Part shown: positions 53,867 to 62,172 of the stretch, piece after piece
Numbering within the stretch: position 1 is the stretch's first letter
Layout of the letters: each line of letters starts with the position of its first letter
Assembly: GCA_949296915.1 (NCBI GenBank)
Contig: CASFPX010000007.1
Coordinates: 67,236-131,235 of the forward strand
Length of the DNA stretch: 64,000 bases
Origin: Onthovicinus sp900555545
GTDB lineage: Bacteria; Bacillota; Clostridia; Oscillospirales; Acutalibacteraceae
Direction of reading: 5' to 3'
Notes under the pieces: generated by a model
What the model saw: only the letters and a program-made list of their open reading frames with translations
Told to the model about the DNA's origin: nothing
Databases searched by the model: none
Made by a program: the position numbers and the translations under genes

Positions 53867-53977
53867 AGTTCAATTTTGAAGCGAAAGTTCAATTTAAAGA
53901 GAACAGTTTTGCTGTTCACTATCCTATTATACTGCAACATCCTCAAAAGTTCAATATTTGCATCTCGATAGTTCGAT
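53867..53977 (-). promoter_or_regulatory. promoter and four-copy AGTTCAAT operator of the XRE-aminotransferase
   Basis: Minus-strand promoter: TTGAAC (complement of 53949-53954), 17-base spacer, TATAAT (complement of 53926-53931). AGTTCAAT occurs at 53867-53874, 53886-53893 and 53948-53955, and AGTTCGAT at 53970-53977. The third copy covers the -35. Pairs are 19 and 22 bp apart, so a dimeric regulator could bind each pair and loop or block the promoter. Confidence 0.7.
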
Positions 53978-54029
53978 TTTATTCCAAATTTTAAATTATT
54001 TACCACAAAACCTGCCCATAAAATGAACA

Positions 54030-54066
54030 AAGGCGAGAACAGACTTAAAGCCTGTCCTCACCTTTT
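54030..54066. terminator. bidirectional terminator, probably the former guaA terminator
   Basis: AAGGCGAGAACAG (54030-54042) pairs with CTGTCCTCACCTT (54052-54064) with two mismatches. The plus strand continues TTTATTG and the minus strand TTGTTCATTTT. It lies 25 bp beyond the putative guaA 3' end remnant, where guaA's own terminator would be. Confidence 0.7.
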
Positions 54067-54090
54067 ATTGTTTAAAAAATCACTTTAAAA

Positions 54091-54105
54091 TTACTCCCAC
54101 TCGAC
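54091..54105 (-). repeat. putative attachment site: guaA 3'-end sequence
   Basis: The minus strand reads GTC GAG TGG GAG TAA, the codons for V-E-W-E-stop that end GMP synthase (guaA), a known integration hot spot with a GAGTGGGAGTAA-type core. No guaA gene precedes it here, so this would be the far-side att copy. The intact gene should lie beyond the integrase at the right edge. Confidence 0.65.
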
Positions 54106-54358
54106 AAAGCCTAATCAATTTTGTTTAGAGATTATTCTCTGTCGTATTTGTGGTGCTTTTGATTATTTGATGTATCCATATTATCCTGCCTATATGGGCT
54201 AATGTTATCAGTTTGTTATCGGAGTTGATAACACTTGCCTTTCTTAGCATGGAGCAATACCATCTTGTCCGAAGATATTGTAGCAGATTTCAAGTTATAT
54301 TGCAATAAAATTTCAAATTTTAGTTTCACAATATCTTATATCTGTGTTTTAAAAATTG

Positions 54359-54387
54359 TTGATATTGGGACGCTTCTATGGTATAAT
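54359..54387 (+). promoter_or_regulatory. promoter of the six-gene defence operon
   Basis: TTGATA (54359-54364), 17-base spacer, TATAAT (54382-54387) with an extended TG. It is the only clear promoter I see before 60.4 kb on this strand. In the rest of the AT-rich gap from 54106 I see only an inverted repeat GTTATCA/TGATAAC (54204-54232). Confidence 0.8.
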
Positions 54388-54437
54388 ATTTTCCGAACAC
54401 AGTATCAATAAGCTGTGGTTTGAAAGTTGGTGAACAA

Positions 54438-55043
54438 GTGGACAAAAGGGAAACCATTAAAAACATAATAAATATCAACGACGGCATTGCAAAAACTGCT
54501 GATTTTGTCGCCGAAGGGCTTTCCAACTATGATGTAGCCAATCTGTGTAAAGAGGGCTATATCGTGCGCGTCAGACATGGTTATTACCAGCTCGCCGAGC
54601 AAGAAGATATAAAGGAAGAACAGGTGCTTGCCACTCTCCTTCCCGAAAGCATCGTATGCGTGGAATCGGCGCTGTTTTATTACGGCTACAGTGATTTTTC
54701 GCCCCGGCAATGGTCAATTGCCGTCCCCCGTACCTTCTCACGGACAAGGCTGCATATCGATTCTTTGGCGACAAAGGTGTATTTTGTACAGTCCACCTTA
54801 TTTGAAATCGGAAAAACAAGCGGGGATTTTAATGGAGTGCAGCTTGCTGTTTATGATCGGGAACGCACCATTTGCGACTGTTTCAAATACCGCACAAAGC
54901 TGGACAACGAAATGTTCAATAAGGCGCTCAATGCCTATGCTGCCGATAAAAAGAAGAACCTGAGCAATCTTTCCAGTTACGCAAAGAAAATGCGGGTTTA
55001 TAAAAAATTAATGGATGTGATGGAGGTGCTGCTCAATGGCTGA
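54438..55043 (+). CDS. type IV toxin-antitoxin system AbiEi-family antitoxin
   Basis: A 201-residue protein from the GTG at 54438; an in-frame TTG at 54420 is an alternative start, and neither has a strong ribosome site. N-terminal winged helix (IKNIININDGIAKTADFVAEGLSNYDVANLCKEGYIVRVRHGYYQL) followed by the AbiEi C-terminal domain with CVESALFYYGYSDFSP and YDRERTICDCFKY. AbiEi represses its operon by binding DNA and counters AbiEii. It overlaps the toxin gene by 8 bp and sits directly after the operon promoter, so it may autoregulate all six genes. Confidence 0.88.
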   Translation: MDKRETIKNIININDGIAKTADFVAEGLSNYDVANLCKEGYIVRVRHGYYQLAEQEDIKEEQVLATLLPESIVCVESALFYYGYSDFSPRQWSIAVPRTFSRTRLHIDSLATKVYFVQSTLFEIGKTSGDFNGVQLAVYDRERTICDCFKYRTKLDNEMFNKALNAYAADKKKNLSNLSSYAKKMRVYKKLMDVMEVLLNG

Positions 55044-55932
55044 TATTGCTGCTTCCGTGCTTGCACGGCTGAAAAATAAAGCTGCTGAAAGCGGCAGGAG
55101 TTATCAGCTCTGCCTGCAGCTTTTTTGTCAGGAAGAATTTCTCCGTCGTTTGGAGAAATCCAAATATGCTGAAAATCTTGTGTTGAAAGGCGGACTGTTT
55201 CTTTATTCCTTGACTGACTTTGATAGTCGGGTAACGGTGGATGTTGATTTTCTTCTTCGGAAAGTACCGAACACTCCAGAACAGCTAAAACCTGTACTGG
55301 AAGAAATCATATCCACGCCCACCGGCAATGATTTTATTACCTTTGAAATTAAAGATATTGCGCCCATTGCAGTTGCAAAGAAATATGCCGGTATCGGAGC
55401 TTCTATCGTGGCTCGTATTAAAAATACACGAACGCCGTTTAGTATTGACTTCGGTGTGGGTGATGTTATCGTACCGAAACAGGAAAAGCGAAAAATCCCG
55501 ACACAGCTTGATGATTTCACTGCGCCGGTAGTAAATACATATTCTCTTGAAACGACGATTGCTGAGAAAATAGACGCAATCCTTAGTCTGATGGAATTCT
55601 CCAGCCGAATGAAGGATTACTACGATATCTACTATCTTGCCAATAAATTTGATTTTGACGGCAAGGTGCTCACCGAAGCACTGAAGAAAACTTTTGAAAA
55701 TCGTGGACACGCTTTTACGGTTGAACAGTTTGAACCGGTTATGAGCTTTGCAGACGATTCTGCTATGCAGAAAAAATGGAAATCGTTCTGTCGGAAGATT
55801 GACACTCAAACTGATGATTTCAGAACAGTGCTTAGAACGATTAAAGTGTTTTTGACAGAACCGTTTACAGCGGCGGTCAAATGTGAAGAATTTACTAAAA
55901 AATGGTCTGCTGCTGATGGCGAGTGGATATGA
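55036..55932 (+). CDS. AbiEii nucleotidyltransferase toxin
   Basis: A 298-residue nucleotidyltransferase-fold toxin. Motifs: VLKGGLFLYS, the metal-binding VTVDVDFLL, the third acidic residue region FSIDFGVGD, and EKIDAILS plus KDYYDIYYLANKFDF, all typical of AbiEii. GGAGGTG lies before the ATG. In known systems the toxin halts growth by nucleotide transfer to tRNA or other targets when phage infection disturbs the antitoxin. It is 15 bp upstream of the methyltransferase gene. Confidence 0.9.
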   Translation: MADIAASVLARLKNKAAESGRSYQLCLQLFCQEEFLRRLEKSKYAENLVLKGGLFLYSLTDFDSRVTVDVDFLLRKVPNTPEQLKPVLEEIISTPTGNDFITFEIKDIAPIAVAKKYAGIGASIVARIKNTRTPFSIDFGVGDVIVPKQEKRKIPTQLDDFTAPVVNTYSLETTIAEKIDAILSLMEFSSRMKDYYDIYYLANKFDFDGKVLTEALKKTFENRGHAFTVEQFEPVMSFADDSAMQKKWKSFCRKIDTQTDDFRTVLRTIKVFLTEPFTAAVKCEEFTKKWSAADGEWI

Positions 55933-55947
55933 TAGGAGAAATAGAAA

Positions 55948-57765
55948 ATGATTAGAACAGATATGATTTCAACTGTTGGCAGAGCTTATCTTACCAGCAA
56001 TATTGAGAATGACGAATATAGCTATCCGAAAGCTTTTTCCGAATCATCTTTGACATTTGTTCCTATTCGAAATAGTGCAGGTCGTGCATTTGAAAAATTG
56101 GATATTCGCTTTGTTAAAGACAATGTTACGGTACTCATTGAAACGAAACAGAACTTTACAAAAGCCGATGAAGAACAATTATCTGCTTATGTAGAATACG
56201 AGAAAGCACTTACAGGAAATAAGACAGTTGCTATTTTAGCGAATACTGTAAACGATAATGTAAAAGTGTGGCGAGGCGTTGTTTCTGACAGCGATCTTAT
56301 GCCAAAAGAAACAGCTCTTCGATCTATGGATGAATATGTTGACTTTTACACATCCAAAATCAATGATAAAGAAAAGGTGATGCAGAACACTTATAAACTT
56401 AATGAAATGCTGCATCGCCACAGCATTCCTGAAAAATTGAGAAGTCAGTTTGTTGGTACTTGTCTTCTTGCTCTGAAAAATGGTTTGGACTATTCAACTC
56501 CTTCTTTAACGGCTGCACAAATAAGGACAAGAATAAAAGAAGTTCTTGAAGAATTGTTGAATTCGGATATTAATAAGGCTGAGAAACTTGCCTTATTAAA
56601 CCGTAATGTATTAGGAGACCAATATGTCCGACAATTGAGTATTGCCGCTTTCAGAGAAATTTTGAAATTTATTGAAGATAACATACTCCCTTTTATCAAT
56701 GACAAGAGCACCTCTGGGCAGGATTTGCTTAACTTGTTCTTTGTTACCTTTAACAAGTATGTTGGCAAGTCTGATAGAAACCAAGCTTTTACGCCGGATC
56801 ATATTACCGATTTTATGGCAAAAATCACCGGAGTGAATAAACATTCAATTGTCCTTGATCCCTGTTGCGGCAGTGGCTCCTTCTTAGTGAGGGCAATGAC
56901 GCAAGCGTTAGATGACTGCGCTACTGCCATCGAACAGGAACATGTGAAGAAGCACCAGATATTCGGTATTGAATTTGATGAAAACATCTATGGGCTTGCC
57001 ACTACGAACATGCTGATTCACTCGGATGGGAATTCAAATATCAGGCAGGGAAGTTGCTTTGATTTAGCTGATTGGATTAAAGAAGCGAAACCAAACATCA
57101 TTCTGATGAATCCGCCGTATAACGGTCAGCGCATTCATTTACCCAAGAAATATGTTGCTACTTGGTCAAAGGACAAAAAGGAAGATCCTTCAAAAGGATT
57201 ATATTTTGTTAAATACATTGCTGACACGCTTAATTCCATCAACCACCAAGCGAAACTGGCGGTATTACTTCCTGTCGCCTGTGCTATCGGAACAAGCGGG
57301 GAAATTGCCCGTTTGAAGCGTGAAATATTGGAAGAAAACACACTCGACGCCGTATTTACTCTGCCAAATGAAATTTTTTATCCCGGCGCAAGTGCTTCTG
57401 CCTGTTGTATGGTGTTCAAAATCGGCACGAAACATAATGATGTTTCCAACCCTGATACTTTTTTTGGATATTGCAAAGATGATGGGTTTAAAAAGAAGAA
57501 AAATCTGGGTCGTGTCGAGCAAATTGATACTGGTACAGGCAAGAGCAAATGGGTAGAAATTGAGCGTGAATGGATTGAGCTATATCGTAACAGACGCTCT
57601 GTAGATGGCCTTTCCGCAACCCACAAAGTTAGCGGCGATGATGAGTGGCTTTGTGAAGCTTATATGAAAACGGATTATACTAAGTTGACAGAACAGGATT
57701 TTCAACAGACGATCAATGATTATCTTGCTTACCTTGTGAAGGAAGGACATATTTATGAAGCTTAA
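55948..57765 (+). CDS. nuclease-N6-adenine methyltransferase fusion, restriction-modification subunit (BcgI/type IIG-like)
   Basis: A 605-residue protein. The N-terminal 100 residues look like a PD-(D/E)xK nuclease: Asp52 in KLDIRF and Glu65-Thr-Lys67 in VLIETKQN. The rest is a gamma-type N6-adenine methyltransferase: motif I LDPCCGSGSF (about residue 303), FGIEFDENIYGLA, and motif IV MNPPY (about 388). A separate specificity protein is encoded next, overlapping by 11 bp. This split (R-M fusion plus S) is the BcgI-like layout. If the N-terminal domain is inactive it would be only a methylase. Confidence 0.85.
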   Translation: MIRTDMISTVGRAYLTSNIENDEYSYPKAFSESSLTFVPIRNSAGRAFEKLDIRFVKDNVTVLIETKQNFTKADEEQLSAYVEYEKALTGNKTVAILANTVNDNVKVWRGVVSDSDLMPKETALRSMDEYVDFYTSKINDKEKVMQNTYKLNEMLHRHSIPEKLRSQFVGTCLLALKNGLDYSTPSLTAAQIRTRIKEVLEELLNSDINKAEKLALLNRNVLGDQYVRQLSIAAFREILKFIEDNILPFINDKSTSGQDLLNLFFVTFNKYVGKSDRNQAFTPDHITDFMAKITGVNKHSIVLDPCCGSGSFLVRAMTQALDDCATAIEQEHVKKHQIFGIEFDENIYGLATTNMLIHSDGNSNIRQGSCFDLADWIKEAKPNIILMNPPYNGQRIHLPKKYVATWSKDKKEDPSKGLYFVKYIADTLNSINHQAKLAVLLPVACAIGTSGEIARLKREILEENTLDAVFTLPNEIFYPGASASACCMVFKIGTKHNDVSNPDTFFGYCKDDGFKKKKNLGRVEQIDTGTGKSKWVEIEREWIELYRNRRSVDGLSATHKVSGDDEWLCEAYMKTDYTKLTEQDFQQTINDYLAYLVKEGHIYEA

Positions 57766-58801
57766 TGTAGAAAATTGGAAAGAATTTAAGCTGACTGATA
57801 TTTTCATCTTAAAAGGAGGCTTTTATAATAAAAAGCCTGAGCACCTAGTAGCGGGAAGAATACCATTTCTTGCTTCAACCGAATCAAATAACGGTATTAC
57901 AGAATACTACTCGTTAGAAGACATTAGTATGTGGGACAAGGTTGGTAACCCCGACAATACTTTAGAGAAGAAAATATACAAAGGTAATTGTATCACTGTA
58001 ACAGTGAATGGGTCTGTATGTAACGCTTTTTACCAGAGTGAAGATTTTACTTGTAGTCATGATATTACGGCTTTATATCCAATAAATCACAAATTGAACT
58101 CTTTGCAAGCTTTATTTATCTGTACCATAATTATGAAGGAAAAATATCGTTGGAGCTATGGACGGAAACCTCACGATGTTAAAAAATTTGGCAAATCTAT
58201 TATTAAGCTTCCAGTCACGACCACTGGTGCTGTTGACTGGGATTTTATGGATGAATATATTAGACTATTAAAGTGCCGCCCGGTAACCACAGCTAATCGC
58301 AGTGGCAACAAATCACATACGCTTGATGTCGCATCATGGAAAGAGTTTTGTGTAGGAGATTTGTTTGAAGTAAAAAAAGGCAAAAGGCTTACTTCCAACG
58401 AACAAACCGATGGTGAAACTCCATACATCGGGGCGATTGATTCAAACAACGGCGTGGCTAATTATATTGGGCAAGCTGCTATCCACGACGGTAATACCAT
58501 TTCTTTAAGTTACAATGGATCTGTTGGAGAGGCTTTTTATCAGCCAAGAGCATTCTGGGCAACTGATGACGTAAATGTACTGTATTTCAAAGAGGAAAAC
58601 GGAATTCCTTTCAATAAATATATCGCCTTGTTTATATGCGCTGTACTTCGTCAAGAAAAGTACCGTTATTCATATGGACGAAAATGGGTGCTTGAAAGTA
58701 TGCGCTCTACCGTAATAAAGTTGCCTTCAAAAGATAATAAACCTGACTTTGATTTTATGGAAAACTATATGAGGTCTTTGCCGTATGGGGATAGGATATG
58801 A
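57755..58801 (+). CDS. restriction-modification specificity subunit
   Basis: A 348-residue protein made of two similar halves, each a target-recognition domain: NWKEFKLTDIFILKGG...RIPFLASTESNNGI and SWKEFCVGDLFEVKKGK...TPYIGAIDSNNGV, both ending in a YR-SYGRK segment followed by IKLP. Each half should read one part of a bipartite DNA site. It overlaps the methyltransferase gene and completes the R-M enzyme. Confidence 0.9.
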   Translation: MKLNVENWKEFKLTDIFILKGGFYNKKPEHLVAGRIPFLASTESNNGITEYYSLEDISMWDKVGNPDNTLEKKIYKGNCITVTVNGSVCNAFYQSEDFTCSHDITALYPINHKLNSLQALFICTIIMKEKYRWSYGRKPHDVKKFGKSIIKLPVTTTGAVDWDFMDEYIRLLKCRPVTTANRSGNKSHTLDVASWKEFCVGDLFEVKKGKRLTSNEQTDGETPYIGAIDSNNGVANYIGQAAIHDGNTISLSYNGSVGEAFYQPRAFWATDDVNVLYFKEENGIPFNKYIALFICAVLRQEKYRYSYGRKWVLESMRSTVIKLPSKDNKPDFDFMENYMRSLPYGDRI

Positions 58802-58813
58802 GGTGAAAAGTTC

Positions 58814-59455
58814 ATGTGGAAAAAATTCAAGTGGGATATGTTTGTTACTTCTTTTATTCCGCTATGGCTATCAATCATTGTTATTGATGTTTGGACTATT
58901 GTCTTATTTATCTTAGAAAATTGGAATAGGCAAGGAAATTTTTCTGATAATTTGATGAATGTATTATATGGAAATTACATTCAACTCGTAAGCATTGCTG
59001 TAATATCCGTTTTAGTTCTCAGCAGTATTATTGGAATAAATTTCTTCCTCGACAAAAAATTGATTAAAGATAAAAAGCATCTTCCTAAAGGCAAGATTGA
59101 AAAAGCAACGAAAGCTAACAAGCTGTCCTCTGAGTTTTTACTTGCATATATTTTGCCGATGATAGCTTTTGACTTTAGTAACCCGCAGAATATAGTGTTA
59201 TTTATAATCTATTTTTCGGTATTGGCTTATCTTTGTATCAGAAACAATAATATCTATACGAACATTCTTTTGGAATTCAAAGGATATCGTATATATACCT
59301 GCGATTTGACTTGCAAAGTTTTAGATGATTATACCTACCACGACAGTATTATTATCAGCAAAAGCGACCTAACGCAAGAAGAAGGCAATGATGTGCCTTA
59401 CTGGGATTTTGAAAATTACATTTACATCACAGCGGATGAGGGGGATAAAAAATGA
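58814..59455 (+). CDS. kwaA: Kiwa defence membrane protein KwaA
   Basis: A 213-residue protein with four hydrophobic helices (about 12-34, 53-77, 106-124 and 126-142) and a soluble C-terminal domain (about 145-213). AGGTGA precedes the ATG. It overlaps the next gene, a 315-residue KwaB-like protein, by 4 bp. Size, topology and partner fit KwaA of the Kiwa anti-phage system, which senses phage attack at the membrane. Identification rests mostly on the pair, since KwaA sequences are variable. Confidence 0.72.
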   Translation: MWKKFKWDMFVTSFIPLWLSIIVIDVWTIVLFILENWNRQGNFSDNLMNVLYGNYIQLVSIAVISVLVLSSIIGINFFLDKKLIKDKKHLPKGKIEKATKANKLSSEFLLAYILPMIAFDFSNPQNIVLFIIYFSVLAYLCIRNNNIYTNILLEFKGYRIYTCDLTCKVLDDYTYHDSIIISKSDLTQEEGNDVPYWDFENYIYITADEGDKK

Positions 59456-60399
59456 GCAAGGAAGTATTAAAACATATTTGCGCATCAGCAAGAAAGGATA
59501 GCTATAGCTGGGCTCTGTATTTTTTCAAAATCGACAAAAGGGCAAAACAGCCATTCAAGACAAATAAAGTTAGGTTCAAAAACAATACTTATCTTTTGCA
59601 GTATGCACAAAACCTTTTAAGCGCCACTGAAGCTTTTCAGATTGATCAGATCAGCGAAGTACAGGATTATGACGGCGAAAACAATAAAGTATCTTGTGAT
59701 AAGTTGCCATTAACGAACGAGCTTATTTCAGAACAATGGAAACTGTTTTCGCAAGCAGTTGTAGCATCATCTGATCAGAAAATTAACGGTAAAATAAACG
59801 GTTACATACTGTGTGGACAACCTTCTGAACACGGGGACAAATCTGTAACTTTCGTTAAAGTAGCAAATCCGATTACAAAATTAACGAATAAGAAATCCGT
59901 CGTTTTTTCATCGATTGCTAACGATGAATTGGATTTAATAACCGATGATGTTTGCAGGCTATATTTGACTGTTGATTTTATTTCCTACAACGATATTATG
60001 TACACTTTTAATCATAAGTTTGAGACGGTTTTCAATCTTGAAAAAACAATGGCAAAAATCAAGCAACATGCAATAGAAGAAATAGCTGCTACAAATATGT
60101 TTAGTAATATTGATAGTTTTAAGTCTTTGGCCTCGCAATATAAATCATCTCGTACATTTATTACGCTCAAGTCAGAAAGAATTAATAGAGTCAAGAACAA
60201 GCGAAGCAGAAAAGCAGTTGCTGATATGCTACATTTGCCTCTTGATACCAACGGTAACTTTGCTATTACAACTGCAGAGGAAGCATCCCTTCTGATACGC
60301 TACCTATGTTTTAAAATATTCCAAGATAATGAAACAAAAGATGTATTGGAATCCAATACTGTTAAAAAACTTAGCATTGAGTATTCTTCTTCCCGATAA
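59452..60399 (+). CDS. kwaB: Kiwa defence effector KwaB (DUF4868)
   Basis: A 315-residue soluble protein, the same length as described KwaB. The segment CRLYLTVDFISYNDIMYTFNHKFETVFNLEKTM fits the DUF4868 core (a beta strand pair followed by a phenylalanine-glutamate helix). The C-terminal part has RKAVADMLHLPLDTNGNF. KwaB binds DNA and blocks phage replication or late transcription when released by KwaA. It is last in the defence operon; the two genes share ATGA. Confidence 0.75.
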   Translation: MSKEVLKHICASARKDSYSWALYFFKIDKRAKQPFKTNKVRFKNNTYLLQYAQNLLSATEAFQIDQISEVQDYDGENNKVSCDKLPLTNELISEQWKLFSQAVVASSDQKINGKINGYILCGQPSEHGDKSVTFVKVANPITKLTNKKSVVFSSIANDELDLITDDVCRLYLTVDFISYNDIMYTFNHKFETVFNLEKTMAKIKQHAIEEIAATNMFSNIDSFKSLASQYKSSRTFITLKSERINRVKNKRSRKAVADMLHLPLDTNGNFAITTAEEASLLIRYLCFKIFQDNETKDVLESNTVKKLSIEYSSSR

Positions 60400-60466
60400 A
60401 CTCATTAAAAATGAGCTTTACTTGAAATGGATAGGTTTTGCTTAGCCAACTTCCAGCTAATCAAAG

Positions 60467-60500
60467 GAAAACGGCGGCAGAAATTTTCCCCCTGCCGCCG
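60467..60500 (-). terminator. terminator after tnpV, convergent with the defence operon
   Basis: CGGCGGCAG (60472-60480) pairs with CTGCCGCCG (60492-60500). The minus strand continues TTTTCCTTTGATT. The plus-strand operon has only a weak CTCATT/AATGAG hairpin near 60400-60420. Confidence 0.75.
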
Positions 60501-60508
60501 TGCTTACA

Positions 60509-60886
60509 TTATGCGTAAATAACTTCGTGATTTACAATTTCCATAACGCTATTTCGAATATTATTCATCCTGCCAACCCATTCTATCTGATTTTCCGCCT
60601 TTAGCTGTTCGGTCACGCCCTCACGATTTGCTATCTGCTCTACCAGCCGAAGAAACATATCTTCCGCCTGCTTGTCAATATCCGCAAGATAACTGTTCAG
60701 CTTACCGCTTGTGAGCAGGTTGGTATAAAGCACTTTGCGGTGCTGTTTGAGATAGCGCAGATGTCGATGTCCCCATACTCCAATGGGCTTGTTTTCTTTT
60801 TCGACGGGTAGGGACAGGCAAGGGAGAAGATAATCTCCCTGCCGTACATAAGCGCCGCCCATTTCTTCAAAAATCGTCTTTGCCAT
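60509..60886 (-). CDS. tnpV: TnpV transposon protein
   Basis: A 125-residue protein closely fitting TnpV of Tn4451/Tn4453-type elements: IFEEMGGAYVRQGDYLLPCL, GVWGHRHLRYLKQHRKVLYTNLLTSGKLN and LADIDKQAEDMFLRL. AGGAGG precedes the ATG. Its exact role is unclear, but it is a reliable marker of clostridial mobilizable elements. Confidence 0.9.
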   Translation of the reverse strand: MAKTIFEEMGGAYVRQGDYLLPCLSLPVEKENKPIGVWGHRHLRYLKQHRKVLYTNLLTSGKLNSYLADIDKQAEDMFLRLVEQIANREGVTEQLKAENQIEWVGRMNNIRNSVMEIVNHEVIYA

Positions 60887-60910
60887 TTTGTTTGCCTCCT
60901 GAAAATTGAT

Positions 60911-61979
60911 TTATCTTGAGCGTGTATGACCACGCTTTTGACCTTTGAGATTCCTCGCCTGTTCAAGCAAGCTGTCTATCTGTTTGTGTCCGAATACCCT
61001 GCGAAGCAGCGAATAATCTTTGTTTTCAGCCCTCAGCCTTGTGTTTTCTTCGGTAAGTTTACCGTTGATTTTTGAGAGCTTTTCATTTTCCCGATACAGA
61101 TTTCTGTTCGTCACATTCAGCCTGTTATAGCTGTCTATCGCCTTGAAATACCGTGCGAATAATGTTTTAATCAGCGATTTCAATTTAGCTATAAGCGGCT
61201 CAACAAACTTTGCCTTATAGCTCCTTGCCGACATCATTGCAGGCGGTTCAGGGATCTGATATTCAGGCTCGTTCATGATACTTTCATCAAGTTTCTGCAA
61301 TGCTCTTTCGCCGTTATCAAAGTTTTCGATACGGTCAGCCATCACACGAAACTCATCTTTTTTCTCGGCGAGCTTATCTTCAAGAGCGTTGATTTCCTTC
61401 TCCCGTTCCTGCTTTTTGTAGTCCAGAACAGAGAGATGTTTTTCATGAGTCCCCTTGTGTTCCCACTCGATTCCGTGGCGTTCCATCACGGCGGCAAGCT
61501 GTTCTTTTTCGGACTGTACCCATTGATTCCACTCGGTATCTCCACGGCTTCCGCCCTTAAATCCCTGTAGCTTCGTCCATGTGCAGATGTGCTGAGAACA
61601 CTTTCAGCTGTGGATTTCGCTCCTGAAATCCACGATAGTATTCATCCAGCAGCTCCCTTGCAAGCGTCCCGTTTTCGCTTTCGGCGCTCATATTTTCCTT
61701 ATCGCCTATCTGCAAAATCAATTCGTGAAACGGTTTTTCCTGCTTGGAACTGCGGATTTTTTCATAGTAGTTTTCTATTTTTCGGTCAGCTCTCGTCTGC
61801 CTGTCGTTATATCTTTCCAGTGCTTCATCGAATAGCTCGTGATAGACTTTCTTGATGTTTTCATTGCAGTAGTCGATGTTCAGATGTGTTCGATTACCGT
61901 CCACATTTTCCGCTTTGAATTTGCGACTGTTGTGGTTGACAGAGCCTTTACCGACCATTGCGCTGATCGTTCTTTGCAT
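60911..61979 (-). pseudogene. MobA/MobL-type relaxase, broken by an internal deletion
   Basis: The first part (61979 down to 61557) starts MQRTISAMVGKGSVNHNSRKF and runs to FSAHLHMDEATGI-stop. The second part, in another frame, resumes with Q-GFKGGSRGDTEWNQWVQSEKEQL at about 61571 and continues to 60911 through a coiled coil. Family members have an extra segment of about 30 residues at this point that includes the second His motif (HLHIDF). Here it is missing and the frame changes at GAAGCTACAGGGATTT. The relaxase should not nick DNA. Confidence 0.82.
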
Positions 61980-62021
61980 AAAATCACTTCCTTCCCATTC
62001 CGCCGCTTGCGGCGGGCCTTT

Positions 62022-62165
62022 GTTACTTTCTGCGAAAGTAACGCAAAAGCACTTTTGACAGGCAAGCCCGTCAAAAATGCAACCTGCAAGCAGACTTCGT
62101 TACTTCCCGAAAAAGGAAGATTGCAAGGTTGCAGATATGCCTGCCTTTGCAATGTTGCAACCTTG
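62022..62165. other. oriT-like region with three inverted repeats
   Basis: GTTACTTTC-TGC-GAAAGTAAC (62022-62042); TTTTGACAGG-CAAG-CCCGTCAAAA (62053-62076); and CAAGGTTGCA (62124-62133) with TGCAACCTTG (62156-62165). They lie directly upstream of the relaxase gene, the usual place for an origin of transfer. The nick site cannot be placed from sequence alone. Confidence 0.55.
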
Positions 62166-62172
62166 AACAGCT

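Noticed and set aside
53881..53920. GAACAG-CTGTTC hairpin as a terminator
   Set aside because: It lies between operator repeats just downstream of the minus-strand promoter and has no U-run; more likely part of the leader or chance.
60911..61979. Two separate functional proteins instead of one broken relaxase
   Set aside because: The second frame continues relaxase-like sequence upstream of any start codon, right up to the first frame's stop, so a deletion in one gene explains both parts better.
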